Origin: JANNAT01 sp031422555
Lineage (GTDB): Bacteria > Pseudomonadota > Alphaproteobacteria > Rhodobacterales > Rhodobacteraceae
Direction of reading: 5' to 3'
NCBI GenBank assembly: GCA_031422555.1
Contig: JANPLZ010000053.1
Location: forward strand, 1-33,138
Length of the DNA stretch: 33,138 bases
Part shown: in pieces, positions 8,295-15,181 of the stretch
Numbering within the stretch: position 1 is the first letter of the stretch
How the letters are laid out: the number at the start of each line of letters is the position of its first letter
The notes under the pieces: generated by a model
The model's input: only the letters and a program-made list of their open reading frames with translations
Told to the model about the DNA's origin: nothing
Database searches by the model: none
Position numbers and translations under genes: made by a program

Positions 8295-9388
8295 AATCGT
8301 TTTTCATGGCGGTATTGCTGGCGGTTTTACCGTCGGTTTTGTTCGGCGGGCCGATCCGCATCAAGGATCTGGTCGAATTTGACGGGGTGCGCGCCAATGA
8401 TCTGGTGGGCTATGGCCTTGTTGTCGGCCTGAACGGCACCGGCGACGGCCTGCGCAACGCGCCCTTCACCGAAGAAATCATGTCAAATCTGCTGGAACGG
8501 CTTGGCGTTAACGTCGCGGGCGAAGAATATCGGCCCAAAAACGTCGCGGCGGTGTTTGTGACGGCCACTTTGGCACCCTTTGCCCGCGCGGGAGGGCAGA
8601 TTGATGTCACCGTGTCGGCGATTGGCGATGCAAAAAGTCTGCTGGGCGGCACTTTGATCATGACGCCGCTGAACGGGGCCGATGGCCAGATTTACGCGGT
8701 CGCCCAAGGCACCATCATTGCCGGCGGCATTTCTGCCGAAGGGCAGGCGGCGCGGGTGGTGCAAGGCGTGCCAACAGCGGGCACAATTCCGTCTGGGGCA
8801 CGGGTGGAGCGCGAGGTAGAGTTTGATTTTTCGACCTTGAAATCGACCCGTTTGGCCTTGCGAGAGGCTGATTTCACCACCGCCGCCCGGATAGAGGCGG
8901 CGATCAACGCAGCCTTGGGTCAGCGCGCTGCGGTGATGCTCGATTCCGGCACGGTGGCCTTGAACCTTGATCTGAACGGCGGCTCGCCCGCACAGATCAT
9001 CAGCCTGATCGAGAATATCCTGATCGAACCTGAAACCCGCGCCCGGGTTGTTGTCGATCAACGGTCGGGCACCATTGTGATGGGCGAAGATGTGCGGATC
9101 AGCCGGGTGGCCGTGGCGCAAGGCAACCTGACCTTGCGGATTGAAGAAACCCCAACCGTGGTGCAGCCAAATCCGTTTTCCGAAGGCGAAACCATCGTGG
9201 TGCCGCGCAGTGCGGTTGCTATCGACACCGCCCCCGGCACCGGGTTGGCCGAAGTGTCGGCGGGCACCAACCTGTCCGAAGTGGTGTCAGGGCTGAACGC
9301 GCTGGGTGTGGCGCCGCATGATATGATCGACATCTTGAAAAGCATCAACGCCGCCGGAGCTTTGCATGCGGAATTTCTGGTAAATTAG
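8291..9388 (+). CDS. flgI: Flagellar P-ring protein FlgI
   Basis: 365 aa. FlgI assembles the periplasmic P ring around the rod. A Sec signal peptide (MKSFFMAVLLAVLPSVLFGG) is followed by the very conserved opening RIKDLVEFDGVRANDLVGYGLVVGLNGTGDG. Further family blocks are NVAAVFVTATLAPFARAGGQIDVTVSAIGDAKSLLGGTLIMTPL, VVDQRSGTIVMGEDVRIS and the C-terminal SEVVSGLNALGVAPHDMIDILKSINAAGALHAE. Full length for the family. It overlaps flgL by four bases and ends the first + block. It faces fliP convergently across an 80-base gap with inverted repeats. Confidence 0.96.
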   Translation: MKSFFMAVLLAVLPSVLFGGPIRIKDLVEFDGVRANDLVGYGLVVGLNGTGDGLRNAPFTEEIMSNLLERLGVNVAGEEYRPKNVAAVFVTATLAPFARAGGQIDVTVSAIGDAKSLLGGTLIMTPLNGADGQIYAVAQGTIIAGGISAEGQAARVVQGVPTAGTIPSGARVEREVEFDFSTLKSTRLALREADFTTAARIEAAINAALGQRAAVMLDSGTVALNLDLNGGSPAQIISLIENILIEPETRARVVVDQRSGTIVMGEDVRISRVAVAQGNLTLRIEETPTVVQPNPFSEGETIVVPRSAVAIDTAPGTGLAEVSAGTNLSEVVSGLNALGVAPHDMIDILKSINAAGALHAEFLVN

Positions 9389-9399
9389 GCTCTATACAG

Positions 9400-9431
9400 G
9401 CTAAAATAGGGTAATGCGGTGGTTTTTTAGC
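9400..9431. terminator. Candidate hairpin in the flgI/fliP convergent gap
   Basis: GCTAAAA (9400-9406) and TTTTAGC (9425-9431) are perfect inverted repeats with an 18-base loop, just after the flgI stop. The stem is AT-rich and includes a run of T on the + strand, consistent with a weak terminator for flgI. Loop size makes this tentative. Confidence 0.3.
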
Positions 9432-9453
9432 TTGCCAACGGTGCGGCAGACCA

Positions 9454-9470
9454 AGCGCCATCTTGGCGCT
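9454..9470. terminator. Perfect 7-bp hairpin at the fliP 3' end
   Basis: AGCGCCA-tct-TGGCGCT is a perfect inverted repeat overlapping the fliP stop codon. It could act on either strand between the converging flgI and fliP transcripts. It lacks a following U tract, so it may be an mRNA 3'-end stabiliser rather than a full intrinsic terminator. Confidence 0.4.
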
Positions 9471-10191
9471 AAAAGTAACTGCGGACCAAAGCGCTGGAAA
9501 TCAACGTCCAACCATCAGCCACCACGAAAAACGCCAGCTTGAACGGCAGGGATACCACGGCGGGCGGCACCATCATCATGCCCATCGACATCAGCACGGC
9601 GGCGACAACCAGATCAATGATCAGGAAGGGCAGAAAAATTAAAAAACCGATTTCAAACGCCCGCTGAATTTCTGACAGGATAAACGACGGCACCAACAGG
9701 GACAGCGGCGCATCGACCGCCGCCGCCAACCCCACCGTTGGCCGCAAATCACGCAAGGCGGCAAAAGTGTCAGGATCAATCCGCGCCGCCATGAACACCC
9801 GAAACGGCGCCATCACCAAAGGGATCGCCGCCTGCACATCCATCGCGCCACGGCTTAGGGGTTCAATGCCGTTGGCCCAGGCTTGGGTGAACACCGGGTC
9901 CATGACAAACCACGTCAGAAACAGCGCCAGACTGACGATCAGCATGTTCGGCGGGGCCTGTTGCAGCCCGATGGCCTGCCGCAAGATCGACAGAACCGTG
10001 ACGATAAACGGAAAACACGTCACCATCACCGCCAATCCGGGCACGATGCTGAGAAGGGTGACCAGAACCAACAACTGCACCGACCGGGTGGCAAGCGAGC
10101 TTTGATCGCCAAAATCAATCGCGATGTCTTGCGCCAGCGCCGGTGCGGTCAGGGCCAGCAGCAGCGTCAGCGCCAGCCAGACCGGGCGCAT
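9469..10191 (-). CDS. fliP: Flagellar export gate protein FliP
   Basis: 240 aa. FliP forms the core of the export channel with FliQ and FliR in the inner membrane. It begins with a cleavable signal peptide (MRPVWLALTLLLALTAPALAQ), as is typical for FliP. Helical blocks follow: LLVLVTLLSIVPGLAVMVT, then FPFIVTVLSILRQAIGLQQAPPNMLIVSLALFLTWFVM with the family Pro-Pro-Asn, and the C-terminal pair EIGFLIFLPFLIIDLVVAAVLMSMGMMMVPP. The start abuts the fliN stop with no spacer, so translation is likely coupled. It is the last gene of the fliF-fliH-fliN-fliP operon. FliO, which usually helps assemble FliP, is not present in the window. Confidence 0.96.
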   Translation of the reverse strand: MRPVWLALTLLLALTAPALAQDIAIDFGDQSSLATRSVQLLVLVTLLSIVPGLAVMVTCFPFIVTVLSILRQAIGLQQAPPNMLIVSLALFLTWFVMDPVFTQAWANGIEPLSRGAMDVQAAIPLVMAPFRVFMAARIDPDTFAALRDLRPTVGLAAAVDAPLSLLVPSFILSEIQRAFEIGFLIFLPFLIIDLVVAAVLMSMGMMMVPPAVVSLPFKLAFFVVADGWTLISSALVRSYF

Positions 10192-10464
10192 CTACAAACC
10201 ACCCCGCAGGTTTGCCACTTCGGTCAACCGCACCGCCAATTGTCCGGTCGAATCGCCCTCCATCTCTTGCAATTCGCCGCGCGCAATCAGCCGGTCACCG
10301 ACATACAATTCAACCGGATCATCGACCCGGCGGTCCAGCGGCAGCACCGCATCGCGGGTCAGGCGCAGCAAATCGCGCACCAAAGGCCGGGCTTTGCCAA
10401 CTGAAATGGTTACCTCGATCGGCACTTGGGCAAATGGGTTGGCGTCGGTCAGGTCGTCAGTCAT
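10192..10464 (-). CDS. fliN: Flagellar motor switch / C-ring protein FliN
   Basis: 90 aa, the size of a short FliN. Its SpoA-type domain shows VPIEVTISVGKARPLVRDLLRL, then VLPLDRRVDDPVELYVGDRLIARGEL, and ends with GQLAVRLTEV. FliN forms the bottom of the C ring and docks FliH and the export ATPase. The start overlaps the fliH stop by four bases (ATGA on the - strand). No FliM or FliG gene is in the window, although both are normally needed to build the C ring. Confidence 0.93.
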   Translation of the reverse strand: MTDDLTDANPFAQVPIEVTISVGKARPLVRDLLRLTRDAVLPLDRRVDDPVELYVGDRLIARGELQEMEGDSTGQLAVRLTEVANLRGGL

Positions 10465-11048
10465 AGGGTTTTCCTTTCTGGAAGATCAAAGAAACCGCGC
10501 ACGGCGGCGGTGATTTCGGCGGTGGCGCGGTCAAGATCGACGCTGATTTCAGCCCCGCCCATCCGCAGATAAACTTGGCCTTCGCCCAGACTTGGCTCTT
10601 CGATCAGGGTCAGGGGCATGCCAGTGGCCTGTTCCAGCAATGCCTCAACCGCCGCGCGGGCCGCGGGGTTCAACACCAAAGTCACCGGCGCATCGGCAAG
10701 TGTTTCAGCCATGGGCATCAACACCTCAAGCACGATCGGGGCCAGTGTTTCGCGCGCCAATTCGGGCAGCAACTGCCCGACCATTTCTTGCAAAAGCGGC
10801 TCTATACTGCGCAAAATATGGATGCGGGCCTCTTGATATGTAAAGCCAAGACTTTGCAGATTGCGCGCCAGATCGGCCTTGATCAGCGACTGTTCATTGC
10901 TTTGGGCGGCGGCGGCATCTTCCCAGCCTGCCGCATACCCGGCGTCGTAAGACCCCAGCTTGGCCTCTTCCAGCGCCATCGTGTCCAGCACCACCATCTC
11001 GGGTGCATTGCCCCGGGCTTCGGTTTCAAAGACTTCCAGCCGCAGCAT
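10461..11048 (-). CDS. fliH: FliH-like regulator of the export ATPase
   Basis: 195 aa. FliH holds the FliI ATPase at the export gate and C ring. The N-terminal half is a helical region with a spaced small/aromatic pattern (YDAGYAAGWEDAAAAQSNEQ). A long helix and a C-terminal domain follow with LLPELARETLAPIVLEVL, VTLVLNPAARAAVEALLEQ and YLRMGGAEISVDLDRATAEITAAVRGFF, which match the FliH/HrpE C-terminal pattern. It sits directly after fliF with 2 bases between, where fliG is often found in other bacteria. The assignment rests on the C-terminal pattern plus position. Confidence 0.85.
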   Translation of the reverse strand: MLRLEVFETEARGNAPEMVVLDTMALEEAKLGSYDAGYAAGWEDAAAAQSNEQSLIKADLARNLQSLGFTYQEARIHILRSIEPLLQEMVGQLLPELARETLAPIVLEVLMPMAETLADAPVTLVLNPAARAAVEALLEQATGMPLTLIEEPSLGEGQVYLRMGGAEISVDLDRATAEITAAVRGFFDLPERKTL

Positions 11049-11050
11049 TT

Positions 11051-12655
11051 TTACACCCGGTCCTCTTCCAGTTCCATCCAGCCGCGCAGGATTTCCACCG
11101 ATTCCGCCTGCCGCTCTTCGATCAGGCGGCGCAGCCGGGTGGCGGGATCAAGACCTTGGGGCGCATCGCCAGACAGCAGGCCCACATCGCGTGGATCGCT
11201 GTCATCGTCGATCACCCCGGTCAGCACCCGAGGTGCCGCAGCGCCCTGCACATATCCCGGCAGGGCCAATATTGCGTCGGGCGCGGTCAGTGCCGGAACC
11301 GGTCGGGCGGCAGTGGTCAGCATCGGGCGCAGCACGAACAGCCCCAAAACAAGGGCCACCATGGCCAGAACCCCGGTTTGCACCAGCGTCATCAGGTTGA
11401 TCGGCCCAACCGCGCCAAACAGGCTGGCTTCGGTCAGCGCGCCGGCAATGACCGGCGCCTGAAACGCCAGCGATTTCAAGGTCAGAACATCGCCGCGCGC
11501 GGTATCCAGCCCAACGGCCGAGGCCACAAGTTCGCGTAACACTGCCAGTTCTTCTTCAGGGCGGGGCGACAGTGTGACCATGCCATCGGCTGCGGTGATT
11601 TCTTGCCCGTCCACCAACACCGCCACCGAAATTTTGCGCAGCGTGCCGGGGGCCTTGACCACCTCGCGCGTGGTTTCCGACACTTCGAAATTCACCCGCT
11701 CGCGGGTTTCGTTGTTTTCACTTTTGCCGTCACTGCCCGCCCCATCGCCCGCCGCCCCGGCAGGCAGGTTCGAGGCCACCGTAACATCGCCGCCCGGTTG
11801 CACATCGGATCCTGACCGCGTTTCGGTATCTGTGGAAATCGCCACCCGGCTTTGGGGATCAAAGATGCGCTCGGTAATCGCTTCGGAATCGGTGACCACG
11901 TCGACCATCACTTCAACCACCGCGTTGCCCGCCCCAACCCGCGCCGCCAGCAGCCGTTCAACATTGGCTTTGATCTCTTGCGCGCGGCTATCAGCGGCGG
12001 CATCCGGGCGGGTCTGATCGGCATCGGACGGAATAAGCCCCGCCACAGAATCAATCACCGCCACTTGGTCCGGCGTCAGGCCCGGCACCGCCGCCGCCAC
12101 CAGATGCCGCACCGCGCGCGCCTGCACCGGCGCCAGACTGCCGCCAATCGAGGTGACCGTCACGCTGGCGGTGGGCGCGATATCGCGTTGAAACGGTTGT
12201 GCTGGCGCTTGGGCGATCATCACCCGCACCGCGCGAATCTGCGGATTGGCCAAAATCGTGCGCGCCAACTCCCCTTCTTTGGCCCGCCAATAGGCCGCAT
12301 CAAACATCTGCGAGGTGGTGCCAAAGCCCGACAGCCCGTCCAACAGCTCATACCCGGTGCCACCATTGGCGGGCAGGCCTTCGGCGGCCAAAGTCATCCG
12401 CAAACTGTCGCGCTGGGCGGTGTCGACAAAGATCGAATCGCCGCGCACGTCATAGGTGACGCCGCGCTGATCAAGCGCCGCCACCACATCCCCCGCTGCC
12501 GCACTGTTCAACCCGGCGTAAAGCAAGGTCATGTTAGGCGCTCCGGCAAGGCGCGACAGGCTTAGCACGGCCAGAAACACCGCCAGCGTCGCCCCCAGAA
12601 CAATCACCCGTTTGCGGGCATCCATCGCGCGCCAAATCTGCATCAGGTTTTGCAA
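11051..12655 (-). CDS. fliF: Flagellar MS-ring protein FliF
   Basis: 534 aa from a TTG at 12655, chosen because GGAG (12663-12666) lies 7 bases upstream and the resulting N-terminus MQNLMQIWRAMDARKR matches the family. The frame is open to an ATG at 12697 but has no good ribosome site there. FliF is the inner-membrane base ring. Features: N-terminal membrane helix (VIVLGATLAVFLAVLSLSRL), ring-building domains with PNMTLLYAGLNSAAAGDVVAAL and ASVTVTSIGGSLAPVQARAVRHLVAAAVPGL, a Gly/Ser-rich loop, a second membrane helix (LMTLVQTGVLAMVALVLGLFVL), and a cytoplasmic tail ending RRLIEERQAESVEILRGWMELEEDRV, the segment that binds FliG. It heads the - operon with fliH, fliN and fliP. Confidence 0.93.
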   Translation of the reverse strand: MQNLMQIWRAMDARKRVIVLGATLAVFLAVLSLSRLAGAPNMTLLYAGLNSAAAGDVVAALDQRGVTYDVRGDSIFVDTAQRDSLRMTLAAEGLPANGGTGYELLDGLSGFGTTSQMFDAAYWRAKEGELARTILANPQIRAVRVMIAQAPAQPFQRDIAPTASVTVTSIGGSLAPVQARAVRHLVAAAVPGLTPDQVAVIDSVAGLIPSDADQTRPDAAADSRAQEIKANVERLLAARVGAGNAVVEVMVDVVTDSEAITERIFDPQSRVAISTDTETRSGSDVQPGGDVTVASNLPAGAAGDGAGSDGKSENNETRERVNFEVSETTREVVKAPGTLRKISVAVLVDGQEITAADGMVTLSPRPEEELAVLRELVASAVGLDTARGDVLTLKSLAFQAPVIAGALTEASLFGAVGPINLMTLVQTGVLAMVALVLGLFVLRPMLTTAARPVPALTAPDAILALPGYVQGAAAPRVLTGVIDDDSDPRDVGLLSGDAPQGLDPATRLRRLIEERQAESVEILRGWMELEEDRV

Positions 12656-12710
12656 GACCCATCTCCACTTTGGGCTTCTGCCCGGATGGCCCAGCATTGG
12701 CGGATCGGTC

Positions 12711-12725
12711 TTAACAATCGGTTAG
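12711..12725. promoter_or_regulatory. CtrA-like box TTAA-N7-TTAG between fliF and fliL
   Basis: TTAACAATCGGTTAG lies in the divergent gap between fliF and fliL. It sits within a larger partial dyad (GGTC...GACC). One mismatch from TTAA-N7-TTAA. The central position could serve both the fliF and the fliL promoters. Confidence 0.45.
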
Positions 12726-12773
12726 TGACCAATGGTCTATGTTTGTTCTTAGACGCCGAAGTGGAGGATTCTT

Positions 12774-13253
12774 GTGGCCAATCCCGAAGACCCAGTCGCA
12801 CCTGCCCTGAAAAAATCGAAAAAGCCGCTGTTGATCGGGCTTTTGCTGGCTGTTTTGCTGGGGGGTGGCGGATTTTATGCCACGTGGTCGGGGCTGATTC
12901 TGGGGGCGGTGGCCAGCCATGCGGCGGATACGCCAGAGGTGGCGGGATTAACGGACATTGCCTTTGTGCCGATCACGCCTTTGGTCATCTCTATCGGGCC
13001 ACTGGCCGAAAAGCGCTATTTGCGGTTTGCGGCGCAGTTGGAAGTGACCACGCCGCAGGTGGCGGATGTTACTTTGCTGTTGCCGCGGATTGTGGATGTG
13101 CTGAACGGGTATTTGCGGGCCGTTGACCCGGCCCAGTTTGACGATCCGGCGGCGCTGTTGCGCATCCGTGCCCAGCTTTTGCGCCGTATTCAGATCGTCA
13201 CGGGCGATGGCCGGGTGCGCGATCTTTTGATCACTGAATTCGTGTTGAACTAG
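12774..13253 (+). CDS. fliL: Flagellar basal-body protein FliL (first of two)
   Basis: 159 aa with a GTG start at 12774; GGAGG (12763-12767) lies 6 bases before it. FliL is a single-pass membrane protein that surrounds the stator and supports torque. Layout: cytoplasmic N-terminus with KKSKK, membrane helix (PLLIGLLLAVLLGGGGFYATW), then a periplasmic domain with VPITPLVISIGPLAEKRYLRFAAQLEV, followed by a helical region and the terminal strand VRDLLITEFVLN, all as in FliL. It heads the + block containing motE and motA, consistent with a stator role. A second FliL-family gene is at 22512-23003. Confidence 0.88.
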   Translation: MANPEDPVAPALKKSKKPLLIGLLLAVLLGGGGFYATWSGLILGAVASHAADTPEVAGLTDIAFVPITPLVISIGPLAEKRYLRFAAQLEVTTPQVADVTLLLPRIVDVLNGYLRAVDPAQFDDPAALLRIRAQLLRRIQIVTGDGRVRDLLITEFVLN

Positions 13254-13262
13254 GACCTCGCC

Positions 13263-13670
13263 ATGACAATAATTGCCGATATTCTTTTGGTTGCCGGGGC
13301 GTTTGGCGCGGCAATTTATTGCTATGTGCTGGCGGGGCGGTTGAAAAAATTCACCACGCTGGAAACCGGCATGGGCGGGGCGATTGCGGTTTTATCGGCG
13401 CAAGTTGATGATATGACCCGGGCGCTGGAAAAGGCCCGGGTGGCTGCAATCGGCTCGTCCGATGGGCTGACCGGGTTGACCACCCGGGCAGAGGCGGCGG
13501 CGGCCCGGCTGGAAATACTGATCGCGTCCCTGCACGATCTGCCCCAAGCGCCGCCCGTGCCCACAGCAGACCTTGCGGCAGGTTCCGCGACCGAACCCGC
13601 CGAGGAAGAGCGGCGCTTGCGATTCGTGCGCAGGCGGGGCCAGACCAATGATCTTGAGGCAGCAGAATGA
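13263..13670 (+). CDS. DUF6468-like small membrane protein of flagellar clusters
   Basis: 135 aa; AGGA at 13252-13255 lies 7 bases before the ATG. One N-terminal membrane helix (IIADILLVAGAFGAAIYCYVLAGRLKKF) is followed by a helical, coiled-coil-prone region (LETGMGGAIAVLSAQVDDMTRALEKARVAA, then RAEAAAARLEILIASLHDL) and a charged, basic tail. I believe it belongs to the DUF6468 group found between fliL and motE in alphaproteobacteria, but this is from memory and unverified. Function unknown; the tail would be cytoplasmic if the helix is an N-out anchor. Its stop overlaps the motE start by four bases. Confidence 0.75.
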   Translation: MTIIADILLVAGAFGAAIYCYVLAGRLKKFTTLETGMGGAIAVLSAQVDDMTRALEKARVAAIGSSDGLTGLTTRAEAAAARLEILIASLHDLPQAPPVPTADLAAGSATEPAEEERRLRFVRRRGQTNDLEAAE

Positions 13671-14248
13671 TCGGCGCCATGCTTCGCCAGATGCGCGGCG
13701 GCCGGGGTGCGCTGGTCATCCTCGCGTTGTTTCTGGCGTCATCGGGCGCGTTGCGTATTGGGGCTGGCGTCGGGCAGGCCTTGGCCAATGCCCCCGACCC
13801 AGCCAATGCGCCGCCTGTCGCAATGACCGTTGCGTGCAACGAACCGCCGTTGGCCGTGGCGCAGGCGCTGATGGCCCGCGATGCCGAGGTGACCGCCAGG
13901 TCGCAGGCCCTGGAAGATCGGCTGGCCGCTTTGGCCTTGGCCGAAGAAACCATTGCCCTGCGACTGGCCGAAATGCAGGTTGCCGAGGACCAGTTGAAAG
14001 CCACCTTGTCGATTGCCGATGGGGCGGCAGAGGAAGATCTGGCGCGGCTGACGGCCGTTTATGAGGTGATGAAACCCGGCGACGCTGCCAAGATATTCGC
14101 CACCATGGCCCCGGAATTTGCCGCCGGTTTCTTGGGCCGCATGCGCCCCGAAGCGGCCGCCGCGGTGATGGCGGGCATGGCCCCGGATCAAGCCTATTCC
14201 ATCACGGTTCTGATCGCGGGCCGCAATGCGTTGGCCCCGAAAGAGTAA
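13667..14248 (+). CDS. motE: MotE-like periplasmic motility protein
   Basis: 193 aa. N-terminal hydrophobic segment (GALVILALFLASSGALRIGAGV) acts as a signal or anchor. A coiled coil follows (VTARSQALEDRLAALALAEETIALRLAEMQVAEDQ), then a compact helical domain (LARLTAVYEVMKPGDAAKIFATMAPEFAAGFLGRMRPEAAAAVMAGMAP) related to the MgtE-N/FliG-N fold. This layout matches MotE, which in Sinorhizobium is a periplasmic chaperone for the motility protein MotC. It lies between fliL and motA. The 734-aa periplasmic protein two genes downstream is a candidate client. The start overlaps the preceding stop by four bases; an ATG at 13679 is an alternative. Confidence 0.85.
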   Translation: MIGAMLRQMRGGRGALVILALFLASSGALRIGAGVGQALANAPDPANAPPVAMTVACNEPPLAVAQALMARDAEVTARSQALEDRLAALALAEETIALRLAEMQVAEDQLKATLSIADGAAEEDLARLTAVYEVMKPGDAAKIFATMAPEFAAGFLGRMRPEAAAAVMAGMAPDQAYSITVLIAGRNALAPKE

Positions 14249-14259
14249 AGTCAGGGTTT

Positions 14260-14292
14260 CTTAACCCGACTCTGGCAGGGTCGGGGTGGCAG
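14260..14292 (+). other. Small inverted repeats between motE and motA
   Basis: GGGTTTCTTAACCC and the imperfect pair CCCGAC/GTCGGG follow each other in the 63-base motE-motA gap. They could form one or two small hairpins that separate or stabilise the transcripts. No T tract follows. Confidence 0.25.
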
Positions 14293-14311
14293 GTGGGTAT
14301 GGGATGCGCAG

Positions 14312-15181
14312 ATGTTTGGTGTCGTCGGAATCGTTGTCATTCTGGTTATGGTGTTTGGCGGGTTCATCCTGCACGGCGGCAATCTTGGCCCGATCCTTGC
14401 GGTTTTGCCTTATGAATTTATCATGATCGGCGGTGCTGCGGTGGGCGCGTTTTTGCTGTCCAATGATCTGGCGTCGGTAAAAACCACGGCCAAAGATACC
14501 GCCAAGGTGTTCAAGGGGCCGAAATGGAAGCCGGGCGATTACCGCGACCTGTTGTGTTTGTTGTTCGAATTGGTCCGTTTGGCGCGCGCCAATCCTGTGG
14601 GTCTGGAAGAGCATATCGAAAATCCGCATGAGTCGACCATTTTCGGGCGCTACCCGAAAATTCAGCACGACCACGAAACGGTGGAATTGATTGCCGATAC
14701 CATGCGGGCGGCGGCGATGAATTACGATGATCCGCATCAGGTTGAAGAGGTGCTTGATAAACGGGTTGAGGCGGCTTTGACCCACGCACTTCATTCCAGC
14801 CACGCCTTGCAATCGGTCGCCGATGCTTTGCCCGCCTTGGGCATCGTGGCGGCGGTTTTGGGGGTGATCAAAACCATGGGCTCGCTGGATCAACCGCCCG
14901 AGATCTTGGGGGCGATGATTGGCTCGGCGCTGGTTGGCACCTTTTTGGGGGTGTTTCTGGCCTATGGCATCATGGGGCCGTTTGCGGCGCGGGTTAAAAC
15001 CGTGGTTGAAGAGGATGGTCATTTCTATCAACTGGTGCGCGAAGTTCTGGTTGCCAATCTGCACCGGCATGCGCCCAATATCTGTATCGAAGTGGGCCGC
15101 CAAAACACGCCGCATCATGTGCGCCCCAGTTTCGCCGCCGTTGAGGACTCGTTGCGCGCCCTCAAGCAAGATGCCGCATGA
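14312..15181 (+). CDS. motA: Flagellar motor stator protein MotA
   Basis: 289 aa. MotA is the four-helix stator subunit that conducts protons with MotB. Membrane helices lie near residues 1-22 (VVGIVVILVMVFGGFIL) and 30-50 (PYEFIMIGGAAVGAFLL). A cytoplasmic loop then carries charged residues (RDLLCLLFELVRLARANPVGLEEHIENP), and two more helices lie near 170-225 (ALPALGIVAAVLGVIKTMG, then ILGAMIGSALVGTFLGVFLAYGIMGP). The conserved Pro of ALPALGIV is present. The C-terminal tail HVRPSFAAVEDSLRAL is as in the family. It lies about 10 kb from motB. The stop overlaps the start of the next gene by four bases. Confidence 0.96.
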   Translation: MFGVVGIVVILVMVFGGFILHGGNLGPILAVLPYEFIMIGGAAVGAFLLSNDLASVKTTAKDTAKVFKGPKWKPGDYRDLLCLLFELVRLARANPVGLEEHIENPHESTIFGRYPKIQHDHETVELIADTMRAAAMNYDDPHQVEEVLDKRVEAALTHALHSSHALQSVADALPALGIVAAVLGVIKTMGSLDQPPEILGAMIGSALVGTFLGVFLAYGIMGPFAARVKTVVEEDGHFYQLVREVLVANLHRHAPNICIEVGRQNTPHHVRPSFAAVEDSLRALKQDAA

